A DNA stretch of 23,610 bases from JBEGQX01 sp041180805 (lineage in GTDB: Bacteria > Planctomycetota > Planctomycetia > Gemmatales > Gemmataceae), in assembly GCA_041180805.1 (NCBI GenBank), contig JBEGQX010000302.1, forward strand, positions 1-23,610. Direction: 5' to 3'. Position 1 is the stretch's first letter; every line of letters begins with the position of its first letter. The translations under genes were made by a program, and so were the position numbers. Of this stretch, positions 1-7,513 are shown in pieces. Under the pieces are notes generated by a model. It was not told where the DNA came from. It ran no database searches and worked only from the letters and a program-made list of their open reading frames with translations.

Positions 1-2
1 TC

Positions 3-992
3 ATGCAAGCTGGCCGGAAAAGCGGGAGATTTGCGTTTACCCTGATTGAACTTCTGGTGGTGATTGCGATCATTGCCATTCTGATTGGATTGCTTTTGCC
101 TGCTGTGCAAAAGGTACGCGAGGCGGCAGCGCGAATGCGTTGCCAAAACAACCTCAAACAAGTCGGCTTGGGTTTGCATAATTACCATCAGGTTTATGGG
201 TCATTACCGACAGGTGGGCATCCCACGCCCGCTTATCCAAATGGTTATGGTCACTCCTTCTGGATTCTTCTGCTTCCATACATGGAACAGGAAAACCTTT
301 TCAAAAAGCTGGATTTAACTGGCAGCACCGATGTGAATACCGGGCTTGTCTACACAGGCAGAAATGTTACCAATGGTGCAGTGCTAAGCGATAAATTTAT
401 TCCAACCTATTTTTGTCCTTCCTCGCCATTACCGAAGTTTGTGCTGGTTGGTTCCACACCCGGCCAGGGAGTGATGGCAACCACCTATGTTGGCTTAAAC
501 GGTGCGGTGGATCATTCATCCACGGTCAACAAAGATGGTGAACCTAACCAGCATTTTGGAACAGGTTTAATTTCCAAGGGGGGCGGGCTTTTGTCGATTA
601 CCGCCAAGAAGCTAACTGAAATAACCGATGGAACTTCCTCAACCATCGCAGTTGCAGAACAATCAGACTTTTGCGTTAGTTCAACCGGAGGTAAAGTGGA
701 TTGCCGAAGCGATTTTGGCCATAGCTTTGCCATGGGACCAGGTAATGCCATTGAAAATCGCAACTGGAACCTGACCAGCGTACGCTACAAAATCAACGAC
801 AAGACTTGGGAAAACCGTGGAGTAAACGCAACTTTCTATGGTCAAAACAGACCTTTGCAATCTGCTCATAACGGCGGCATCAGCAGCCTGTTTTTTGATG
901 GAAGCGTTCGGTTCCTGACGGACTCCATGGCATTACAAACCTTATACAACCTTTCGAATATCGATGATGGAAAGGTTACCGGCGATTTTTGA
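3..992 (+). CDS. DUF1559 pseudopilin-like protein (H-X9-DG)
   Basis: Exported surface protein of the DUF1559 family, which is greatly expanded in planctomycetes; individual functions are mostly unknown. Of 329 residues, 9-35 form a type IV prepilin/pseudopilin leader: a short basic segment, then FTLIELLVVIAIIAILIGLL with the conserved Glu at +5 (E16). Near the C-terminus the motif H-N-G-G...F-F-D-G has exactly nine residues between His and Asp-Gly, the H-X9-DG signature of this family. The residue before the predicted cleavage site is Ala (FA|FTLIE) rather than the usual Gly. The start ATG lies 2 bases from the window edge, so its ribosome binding site is not visible and an upstream start cannot be excluded, although the N-terminus looks complete. 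A lipoprotein gene follows after 16 bp, a common arrangement. Family call is firm; role is unknown. Confidence 0.93.
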   Translation: MQAGRKSGRFAFTLIELLVVIAIIAILIGLLLPAVQKVREAAARMRCQNNLKQVGLGLHNYHQVYGSLPTGGHPTPAYPNGYGHSFWILLLPYMEQENLFKKLDLTGSTDVNTGLVYTGRNVTNGAVLSDKFIPTYFCPSSPLPKFVLVGSTPGQGVMATTYVGLNGAVDHSSTVNKDGEPNQHFGTGLISKGGGLLSITAKKLTEITDGTSSTIAVAEQSDFCVSSTGGKVDCRSDFGHSFAMGPGNAIENRNWNLTSVRYKINDKTWENRGVNATFYGQNRPLQSAHNGGISSLFFDGSVRFLTDSMALQTLYNLSNIDDGKVTGDF

Positions 993-996
993 TTTC

Positions 997-1002
997 AGGG
1001 AG
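997..1002 (+). promoter_or_regulatory. Ribosome binding site of the lipoprotein gene
   Basis: AGGGAG lies 6 nt before the ATG at 1009 and directly abuts the in-frame ATG at 1003. It therefore favours 1009 as the start and gives the protein a normal lipoprotein signal length. Confidence 0.6.
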
Positions 1003-1008
1003 ATGTCT

Positions 1009-1449
1009 ATGAGGCACTTGCAAACTTTCGCACATATGGTTGGCCTTCTATTGCTGATCGGTTGTTCCTCGGAAGAGCCACGCTGGGCCGTCAAAGGAAA
1101 GGTAAGCCTGGATGGAATTCCCCTGAAAGAAGGAACCATCTTTTTCGAAAACAAGGAAAAGGGAATCGCCCTGTCTGCACCCATTGGTGCCGATGGCGTT
1201 TATCTGGTTGCCTCTTACAAAGGAGCTGGATTACCCCAGGGTACCTATGTGGTTTCTGTTTCCCCCAGCCAGACATTAACCAGTGCCGATCAGATTCCAC
1301 TTGTGGGGAAAACCCCTTTGCCCCCTAAGGATGTAAGCGGTTCTCCGATTCCCTTGAAATATCGCAGTTCGGAATCAAGCGACATTCAAATTGAGGTAAA
1401 GGTTGGCATCAACCCTTCCTTCGACATTAACCTGAAGCGAGAGCCCTAG
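1009..1449 (+). CDS. Small lipoprotein, carboxypeptidase-regulatory/transthyretin-like
   Basis: Predicted 146-residue lipoprotein. The N-terminus is a basic start, a hydrophobic stretch and the lipobox L-I-G-C followed by Ser-Ser-Glu, so it should be lipid-anchored at Cys19. The rest is beta-rich, with the pattern V-K-G-K-V-S-L-D-G-x-P-L and, further on, G-x-Y...G-x-Y-V-V-S-V. This resembles the small carboxypeptidase-regulatory-like (Ig/transthyretin fold) lipoproteins that often follow DUF1559 genes in planctomycetes. I chose the ATG at 1009 because AGGGAG sits 6 nt upstream; the in-frame ATGs at 964 and 1003 lack a well-spaced site, and 964 would overlap the previous gene. It probably forms an operon with the DUF1559 gene (16 bp gap). 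Its stop codon overlaps the stop of the opposite-strand gene. Function unknown. Confidence 0.85.
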   Translation: MRHLQTFAHMVGLLLLIGCSSEEPRWAVKGKVSLDGIPLKEGTIFFENKEKGIALSAPIGADGVYLVASYKGAGLPQGTYVVSVSPSQTLTSADQIPLVGKTPLPPKDVSGSPIPLKYRSSESSDIQIEVKVGINPSFDINLKREP

Positions 1450-2720
1450 GACTTTGGCAGGTTCTTTTTGGCAAAAGCCCGATAGGCTTGCCAGTCCAAA
1501 GCGGTCATGGAATGTTTTCCAGCACGGATGAAGTAGCCCAAGTTGCCATCGGATAGCTGGCCAAGCTCTGGTTTGTCTTGCGAGGCAAGGCCTTCGGCAC
1601 CCAGAAATTTATAAGTACCCTGTGCCGCCTTAAGAACCTCAAACTGGCCATCAGGGTTAGCCCAGGTGTCTTCCACCGCATTGGTAAACAGAACCGGTCG
1701 GGGCGCACAAATAGCCACCAGGCAGTTCTGATCAAAAGGAATTCTGGCAGGCTGTGCGTTAAACTCCTTGAAATTCGCATTGAACCAGTGGGGGAAACTA
1801 GTGTTGATGCGTTGAACGGATTCTCCCACGGTTCCACGGCTGGGTGCGGTTCCACCGCAGCCAGCTTGGTTGGGGATAGCCAATGCAACACGCTCATCAA
1901 AAGCAGCGGTAAGCAAGGCAGACTTACCCAACCTTGAATGGCCCACAACAATAATCTTTTTGGCATCCAGAAGCGGATCGGCAGCAAGAACATCGATCAC
2001 CCGGCTGGTGCCCCAACTCCAAGCGGCAATCGTGCCCCAGGCATTCGGGTCAGACTTGGAAATGCCCGCCTTCTCAAGATGGGGCTGTATGCCGTTGCGG
2101 GGTTCTTTAATATCCGGGTCCACATCACCGCTGTAAAAGGTGGCGGTGGCAAAACCATCCGCAAGAGTCTCTTCAATATTCCAGACATCTTTTGCGGTGC
2201 CGCGGCCTTTCTCGGTGGCGCGGTTTTTCTCCACCCCGGGATAACGGTCGTACATCCATGCCGTGGGAATCTGAATCTTGGGGTCATCAACAAATGAATG
2301 ATTACCCGAAAAGTTCAGGCCGACAAAAACCGGAACCTTGCCCTTGGCATTATTCGGAATTGCCAGCATAACCTTGGTGGTGGGGGTGCCAGAGGGACCG
2401 TAGGAAACTTCCATCTCCCTCAGGGTGCCCTTGCCGCCAAAGGCCATTTTGTTTTCGTAAAGCAGCTTCGAACTAGTTTTCACCTGCTTCTGGGGGAAGT
2501 AGCCATACATGTAATGCTGGAACAGCAGTTTTAGTTCGGGTCTGCGGCGATTCCACCAGTCTTCCTTTGTTTTAACCTTGGTGCCATCCAACATCACCAA
2601 TGGGTCAGGCAAGGCCTCGTGGACTGGAAGTTGGTTGGGTGCTGGTAATTTTGTGCTATCGGCTGCAAACGCAAATGGGGTGACTGCCATGGTCGCCAAA
2701 AAAGATCTACGATCCCACAT
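1446..2720 (-). CDS. CE15-like glucuronoyl esterase, Tat-exported
   Basis: Alpha/beta-hydrolase resembling carbohydrate esterase family 15 (4-O-methyl-glucuronoyl methylesterase), enzymes that cleave esters of glucuronic acid in plant or algal polysaccharides. With the start at 2720 it has 424 residues. D-R-R-S-F-L near the N-terminus followed by a hydrophobic stretch and A-F-A looks like a twin-arginine signal peptide. The nucleophile elbow is G-H-S-R-L-G-K (Ser262), matching the CE15 G-x-S-R-x-G-K pattern; His403 in G-K-H-S is the likely catalytic His. At the canonical acid position, 23 residues after Ser, there is Gln285. Glu350 or Asp351, in N-A-V-E-D-T-W, could supply the acid instead. 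GGAGG with 7-nt spacing supports this start. It follows the LRR gene by 31 bp and is probably co-transcribed with it. Substrate is inferred from family only. Confidence 0.85.
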   Translation of the reverse strand: MWDRRSFLATMAVTPFAFAADSTKLPAPNQLPVHEALPDPLVMLDGTKVKTKEDWWNRRRPELKLLFQHYMYGYFPQKQVKTSSKLLYENKMAFGGKGTLREMEVSYGPSGTPTTKVMLAIPNNAKGKVPVFVGLNFSGNHSFVDDPKIQIPTAWMYDRYPGVEKNRATEKGRGTAKDVWNIEETLADGFATATFYSGDVDPDIKEPRNGIQPHLEKAGISKSDPNAWGTIAAWSWGTSRVIDVLAADPLLDAKKIIVVGHSRLGKSALLTAAFDERVALAIPNQAGCGGTAPSRGTVGESVQRINTSFPHWFNANFKEFNAQPARIPFDQNCLVAICAPRPVLFTNAVEDTWANPDGQFEVLKAAQGTYKFLGAEGLASQDKPELGQLSDGNLGYFIRAGKHSMTALDWQAYRAFAKKNLPKS

Positions 2721-2727
2721 GATCAGG

Positions 2728-2732
2728 CCTCC
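2728..2732 (-). promoter_or_regulatory. Ribosome binding site of the CE15-like gene
   Basis: On the minus strand this reads GGAGG, 7 nt before the ATG at 2720. It decides against the start at 2771, which would add 17 residues ahead of the twin-arginine motif and overlap the preceding gene. Confidence 0.75.
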
Positions 2733-2751
2733 GGTTGTGTTGGATGGAAAA

Positions 2752-3570
2752 CTAGGATTCCTTGCGAACACCCATGGATTTTAATTCATCCAGTTGCTTG
2801 TTCGCATCGGCGCCCAGTGGGTTGCCTGCAAGGTAAATACGCAGGAATGGGGCAAAACGCCTTTGGGATGCGTTATCCGCCTTGCACCAATCCACCACGG
2901 CTTTGAGGTCGGCTATCTTGTTTCGCTCGGCAATCAGAAGACGCAGGTCAGTCTGCTTGGCAAGCCCGGAAAGATCCTCAATCTGGTTGTCGCTGATGTC
3001 CAAAGTGCTTATACGGGTGATTTCCAGCAAAGGTTTCAAATCGCGAATCTGGTTTTTCTTCACCGACAGCGAGGCAAGTTTCTTCAGTCCTTTAACGGCA
3101 GAGATATCTGCAATCTTATTATTGCCAGCGTAGATGGCACTTAGAGCAGTCAGTTGGGAAACAGCATTGATGTCAGCGATCTGATTGCCGGAGATTTCCA
3201 AATATTGAAGCTTGACCAGTCCCTTGATGGCGGAGATGTCAGCAACCTTGTTGCTGGCCACATCAAGTGATTGAAGGTTCACAAGATCCTTGATTGGCTT
3301 CAGGTCGGCAACCTGATTGTTGGTAATGCGCAAAAGGGATAGATTCTTGCACTTTTCCAACCCTGCCAAATCCTTGATGCCTTTTCCGGGGGCTTCCAGG
3401 ATAAAGAGTTTCAGCAACTTTTCATCCGTAAGTTCTGCGGTGGGTTCGTGCAGAACGGCGCGGATGGCTGATTCAAGGGCCTTGTCGGTAATGGGGCCAG
3501 CAACAGAGAAAGAACCACATGCAAGCAGGGCAGAAGAAGCAACTAAAAAGCGACAAAGGAAACTATTCAT
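2752..3570 (-). CDS. Exported leucine-rich repeat protein, internalin-like
   Basis: Exported 272-residue LRR protein. A signal peptide occupies roughly residues 1-25; L-L-A-C at 15-18 could be a lipobox, so lipid anchoring is possible. Residues about 65-225 are tandem 22-residue repeats of the L-x-x-L-x-x-N-x-I-x-D-x-x-x-L type. The Asn positions fall at 85, 107, 129, 151, 173, 195 and 217, an exact 22-residue period. A C-terminal cap (A-G-N-P-L) follows. Such repeats form a curved solenoid used for protein or ligand binding; no enzymatic domain is visible. I prefer the ATG at 3570 to the GTG at 3579: it gives a compact signal peptide, and a GGTGG lies about 5 nt upstream. It sits between tolC-like and CE15-like genes on the same strand. 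Partner unknown. Confidence 0.88.
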   Translation of the reverse strand: MNSFLCRFLVASSALLACGSFSVAGPITDKALESAIRAVLHEPTAELTDEKLLKLFILEAPGKGIKDLAGLEKCKNLSLLRITNNQVADLKPIKDLVNLQSLDVASNKVADISAIKGLVKLQYLEISGNQIADINAVSQLTALSAIYAGNNKIADISAVKGLKKLASLSVKKNQIRDLKPLLEITRISTLDISDNQIEDLSGLAKQTDLRLLIAERNKIADLKAVVDWCKADNASQRRFAPFLRIYLAGNPLGADANKQLDELKSMGVRKES

Positions 3571-3607
3571 GAAAACCACCCCAAAAACGGCCCTGGGAGT
3601 GAAGAAC

Positions 3608-3637
3608 TTCCAGCAACCGGACCTCGTGCCGCTGGAA
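3608..3637. other. Weak inverted repeat between tolC-like and LRR genes
   Basis: TTCCAGC at 3608-3614 pairs perfectly with GCTGGAA at 3631-3637 around a 16-nt loop. It lies in the 145-bp gap upstream of the LRR gene. No T-run follows on either strand, so it is not a convincing terminator; it may be an operator or chance. I see nothing else definite in this gap. Confidence 0.2.
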
Positions 3638-3715
3638 TGCGAACATGACTATATTCTCTCATTTATGAGCCAAGAGCAAGAGTTCGCTCAAGAATCTGAC
3701 CATGGCGCGCATGGA

Positions 3716-5599
3716 TTATTTGGTTGCGGGTGGTTCAGGGGTGGGCTGCCTGGGTGCTGGCAAAAGCATTTGGCCGCCATTTGGCATTACGCGCTTGGGC
3801 TCCAGGGTTGCGGCCGGCCACTTTCCATCCACACCCTTGAACTTGATGTCTGGAAGGGTGGAGCAGGGATGTCTACCCGGCAGATTGATCAATTCCTCTA
3901 TCGCCTGGCTACTGCTGAGCCATTCGGTGGGAACCCTTTCACCCATGAACTGGTAAATATCATCCGTCTGAAGCAGGAAGGCTATGTCTACCACTGAAAT
4001 CCACATATTTCCTAGAATCTGCAGGTATTGGGCCACGCTACCCGAAAGAATGTTCTGGGCGTTCACCACATCCGCAAAGGTTAAAGCATCACCCTCGGCA
4101 ACACCGGGCTCCACATGGAATCGATCAAATATGCCACGGTAGGTTCTGATCTGGTCGGGCAGAATCTGATCACGGTAGTAGCCCAGAAGCACCCTGTTGT
4201 TTTCATACCGTTCGAAAGCTTCCGCAAGGCTGGCGGTAAGTTCATTTCTTGCGCGGTGCTTCGCCTCGGTGGCGCTTACAAGCTCACCCTCGGCCTGTGC
4301 GATGTTACCCTGGTTTCGATTCCAGATTGGCACAGGTATTCCAACTTGTACGGAAGGGCTTACAGGGGAGGCTGGTGGAACTGTGTAGTCTTTCTGGAGC
4401 ATAACCCGCAGGTTCACATCGGGAATCGGCGTGATTTGTGCAAGCCTGAGCTGGGACTGTGCCTTCAGCAGCAAGAATTCCGCGCTGCCCACATTGGTGT
4501 GCAAAAGGGTCACTCGCTTTATGCATTCCTCATAGTTGTAAATGGGGATGGGAATATTGATATCCCCCGCCAGTTGTGCCACCGGCAATCCGGGAACACC
4601 CATGCCGGCTGCAAGTTGCTTCCATGCGCTTACATAACGGTTCTTGGCTTGCACCACCTGAGCGTAAGCCTGCAGCGCCAGCACACGAATCTGGAATGGT
4701 TCGTAAGGCGCGGCAAATCCGCCCTTCTTCACCTGATCGATGATTACGCCGTATACTTCTGCGGCAAGTTTTGCCAGGGCCTGTGATACCAGGATATTCT
4801 GGCGGGCAACCTGAACCGCGAAGAATCCGTTTCGAACCTCCCGGGCAACTTCCGTTTCCGTTTTGCGAAGTGTCAGCTCGGTGATTCGGAGTTCCATCAA
4901 AGCCACTTGCCTGGCCATTGGCAGCTTGGCTGCAGTGACGATGGTCTGCTGTATGTAGCCACCCTGATAACCCGCGCTGTTGTTGGTGCGCATGGTATCG
5001 CCTTCATAGCCGATTTCAGGATTGGGATGCAAACCAGCCTGTACAGCGGCACCCCGCGCGGCTGCCACCGCGGCATACGCCTGTTTGATCTTGGGACTAT
5101 TGGTCATGGCGATTTTCTGAAGATCCGCCAGCGTGTAGGGTTTGCCATCCGGACCCAGTGGCGGTTCATAATCGGCAGCCAATTCAGGCAACGGTGCGTA
5201 AAGCTTTTCAAGCGCTGCCTTGCGCTTGCCAGGGTTCGCATCATCCAGGGGTGGCAATGTCACGGGTGGATCTTTGGCTCCGGGCAAGCCGGGAGGAATA
5301 TCCAACCTTTCTCTGAGGCCTTCTTTTTGCTGTTTCTGAAACATCGAATCCATTAAACCATCCACCGGACGATCCTTGGGAGCTTTTAAAGCATCCTCCG
5401 CGGCCTTTTCGGAGATCAGTTTCTTTTCTTTTTCCAGAATTTCGGAACTGGATTCTTTCTGGATATCGATGGGATCCTTGGCACGTTCGCAAATCGATTC
5501 ATCCACCAACTCATGGACATGGTGCAAGCAACCTGCCTGAGGCAGACATGCCACTGCAAAAGAAAGCATCAGTAGGTTTGCAAGCAACGACCGTTTCAT
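3716..5599 (-). CDS. TolC-family outer membrane efflux protein
   Basis: Outer-membrane channel component of the TolC/CusC/OprM type, which links inner-membrane pumps to the outside. It has 627 residues from the ATG at 5599, longer than the usual 420-500. Residues 1-24 are a signal peptide ending in Q-A-G-C, possibly a lipoprotein Cys. Residues 25-150 form an unusual extension: a His cluster (L-H-H-V-H-E), a charged Glu/Lys-rich helix and a Pro-rich linker. From about 155 two long-helix OEP repeats follow, with P-Y-T-L-A-D-L and H-P-N-P-E-I typical of the first. The C-terminus is Pro-rich. The alternative start is a TTG at 5620. No RND pump or membrane-fusion gene is adjacent, so its substrate cannot be guessed. 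The 138-bp gap upstream has two dyads. Confidence 0.88.
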   Translation of the reverse strand: MKRSLLANLLMLSFAVACLPQAGCLHHVHELVDESICERAKDPIDIQKESSSEILEKEKKLISEKAAEDALKAPKDRPVDGLMDSMFQKQQKEGLRERLDIPPGLPGAKDPPVTLPPLDDANPGKRKAALEKLYAPLPELAADYEPPLGPDGKPYTLADLQKIAMTNSPKIKQAYAAVAAARGAAVQAGLHPNPEIGYEGDTMRTNNSAGYQGGYIQQTIVTAAKLPMARQVALMELRITELTLRKTETEVAREVRNGFFAVQVARQNILVSQALAKLAAEVYGVIIDQVKKGGFAAPYEPFQIRVLALQAYAQVVQAKNRYVSAWKQLAAGMGVPGLPVAQLAGDINIPIPIYNYEECIKRVTLLHTNVGSAEFLLLKAQSQLRLAQITPIPDVNLRVMLQKDYTVPPASPVSPSVQVGIPVPIWNRNQGNIAQAEGELVSATEAKHRARNELTASLAEAFERYENNRVLLGYYRDQILPDQIRTYRGIFDRFHVEPGVAEGDALTFADVVNAQNILSGSVAQYLQILGNMWISVVDIAFLLQTDDIYQFMGERVPTEWLSSSQAIEELINLPGRHPCSTLPDIKFKGVDGKWPAATLEPKRVMPNGGQMLLPAPRQPTPEPPATK

Positions 5600-5627
5600 G
5601 AGCCCCAAAGTATAGGACAACTTTCAC

Positions 5628-5677
5628 GATGCATAAGATGTATCGGCTGTATGGGTTGTAAGGATGAATCAATTGAT
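5628..5677. promoter_or_regulatory. Candidate operator region upstream of the tolC-like gene
   Basis: Two dyads lie within 80 bp of the start codon. GATGCAT-AAG-ATGTATC (5628-5644) is a 17-bp inverted repeat with one mismatch pair. ATCAATTGAT (5668-5677) is a perfect 10-bp palindrome. Their placement fits a repressor or activator site, but neither matches a motif I can name, and no convincing -35/-10 pair accompanies them. Confidence 0.25.
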
Positions 5678-5737
5678 AAACGATTTATGGTTTGGATGTT
5701 TGGGAGGCTTGGGAATGCATCTTGGTAAGACAGGGGG

Positions 5738-7489
5738 TTATTTCTTATAAACCATAATCAATTTGCTGTTGGGTTCACCCTTCTTCATGGCTTGGCAGCA
5801 GCGCGCCAGATTTTTCATGAAGGCTTCTTCAGAGGTTTCCGCAAGGCTTAAAGCTTCCGTGATTTTTTCCTGTTCAAACAATTCCAAGGCTTGCTCGTAT
5901 TTATTTTTTTGCTTCTCCCATTCCAAGGTGTTCGGATGGCATGGAAATTCATGAAGAACCATAGGATCGGGGTTACCCGCCAAAAGAACTTTTCCGACTC
6001 TTCGGGTAAGTATGCTATGGGGAAGCCTTTGCCGGGTACCTTCACTGATAAGCACAGCGGTTTCAAAATGTTTGGTAAGGTCTTGCACCCTGCTTGCCAT
6101 GTTTACAGTAAGGCCCAGGGGGCCGTATTTAAACTTCCGCTGACTTCCAGTATTCCCCACCAGTGCTTCACCACTGTTGATACCCACTCCCAAACCCAAT
6201 GGAATATCACCCAGAACATTTTTCCAACGCTGGTTGATTCCATGCATGGCTTGGATCATTCCCAGAGAAGCCTTGAGAGCCCTTTCCGCGTGATCGGTTT
6301 GAAGTACCGGGGCATTCCACATGGCGAGTATGCCATCACCCGCATAATCCACAATGACACCACCGGTATGCTGGATCTGCTCGCTGAGGTGTTCCATCAC
6401 ATCTTGCAAAAGATAACAGACATCCTGGGGGGGAACACGATGCGACAACGAGGTAAAACCGCGCAGGTCGGAAAACAAAATGGTGACATCCTGGACCCTG
6501 CCTTTGAGCAGGTCCGCGTTGGTTTCCAATTCGCGCACCAGATCGGGTGAGAAAAATTGTTCAAACTGTGTGCGGGAACGGATGGCGTGTTCCCGGGCAA
6601 GCGAGCCTCCAATAATGTTTGCCAACGCCTGCACCACCTGTGCTTCCAAGTTGGTAATGCCACCGATCACCAAGGCGCTTTTTTCCCTGACACCATACAG
6701 GGCTCCCACCACATCGCCGTTAAGGCCAAAGATGGGTGCGATAACCGCAGCATTAAAATTTAGCAGCGATTCATTGGCATTCTGAGTATTGCGCAAATCC
6801 TGGTAAAGGGCCTTGCGTTTTTCCTGGACCAATTTCAATAACGACTTGCTGATACGCAAATCCACCACATCCGATGGAGTCCAGGCCCCTGCGATTTCCC
6901 ATTTGCCTGTCCGTTGCAGGATCACCATTCCCATGTCCAACCTGGCAAGCAACGCCAACGCCCGGGCAGCCTGCTGGTAACCCTCGGTGGTCGCCAGCTT
7001 GCTTGCTTCCATGCCATTGATGTATTCCAGCGCCAAAAGAATCCTGCTGCTTTCGGTGGAGTTATCCTTTCTCTCGGGCTGGTTCAGTGTGGATGGGTTG
7101 GAGTTACACTCCACGAATGGATTCTTCTCATCCAGGAACATGTCGGAATCGGCTTCAAGCTCGAATTTTCCGGATGGTTTTTTCAGGATAATGGGCTGAA
7201 TGTCTATTTTGCTTCGCCCCGCCTGGAACATCAGTGGCAGCGGGAATTCTCTTTTTTCGCCCAGCCCAAGCGTTCCACCCAAAATCACAAGAACATTGGT
7301 GGAGCTGACATTTTCCAGTATCACCCCGGAGGAAGTTTCCTCCAGGATGAACTGATTTCTGGAAACATACGGATCCTGAACGGTGCAAACAGCACTGTCC
7401 CCCGTGGGTGAGCGACCCAAAAGAAGCTTTCCACCGGGATGTTCCACGGTGAAATCCTGGCTGTCATTTTTGATGTGAACTCGCAGCAT
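5738..7489 (-). CDS. FHA-GAF-class III nucleotide cyclase
   Basis: Cytoplasmic 583-residue signalling enzyme. Residues 1-100 are an FHA domain (G25-R26, S43-R44, N65), a fold that binds phosphothreonine peptides; the common His after S-R-N is Gln46. Residues about 150-300 look like a GAF sensor. Residues 325-520 are a class III adenylate/guanylate cyclase domain with both metal-binding Asp (D341 in L-F-S-D-L-R-G-F, D385 in Y-A-G-D-G) and the transition-state pair N463 and R467. The two positions that set purine specificity, usually Lys and Asp/Thr in adenylate cyclases, read Asp381 and Gly456, so the substrate cannot be assigned as ATP with confidence. A helical tail ends the protein. It starts 24 bp after the CaMKII-association gene and is probably in the same transcript. 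The RBS is weak (GGAA about 5-6 nt upstream). Confidence 0.9.
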   Translation of the reverse strand: MLRVHIKNDSQDFTVEHPGGKLLLGRSPTGDSAVCTVQDPYVSRNQFILEETSSGVILENVSSTNVLVILGGTLGLGEKREFPLPLMFQAGRSKIDIQPIILKKPSGKFELEADSDMFLDEKNPFVECNSNPSTLNQPERKDNSTESSRILLALEYINGMEASKLATTEGYQQAARALALLARLDMGMVILQRTGKWEIAGAWTPSDVVDLRISKSLLKLVQEKRKALYQDLRNTQNANESLLNFNAAVIAPIFGLNGDVVGALYGVREKSALVIGGITNLEAQVVQALANIIGGSLAREHAIRSRTQFEQFFSPDLVRELETNADLLKGRVQDVTILFSDLRGFTSLSHRVPPQDVCYLLQDVMEHLSEQIQHTGGVIVDYAGDGILAMWNAPVLQTDHAERALKASLGMIQAMHGINQRWKNVLGDIPLGLGVGINSGEALVGNTGSQRKFKYGPLGLTVNMASRVQDLTKHFETAVLISEGTRQRLPHSILTRRVGKVLLAGNPDPMVLHEFPCHPNTLEWEKQKNKYEQALELFEQEKITEALSLAETSEEAFMKNLARCCQAMKKGEPNSKLIMVYKK

Positions 7490-7513
7490 CCCGGTTCCGT
7501 AGCGTGGATGAAT

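Noticed and set aside
2752..3570. The 66-bp periodic similarity as a DNA tandem repeat array
   Set aside because: The period comes from 22-residue LRR units whose DNA copies are well diverged; it is a protein repeat, not a recent DNA repeat.
3317..3997. Plus-strand open frame (226 codons) spanning the LRR-tolC gap
   Set aside because: It runs antisense through the LRR 5' end and the tolC 3' end. The composition looks non-coding and nothing supports translation.
5891..6550. Plus-strand open frame (219 codons) opposite the cyclase
   Set aside because: Antisense to the conserved cyclase domain, with no initiation signal or domain.
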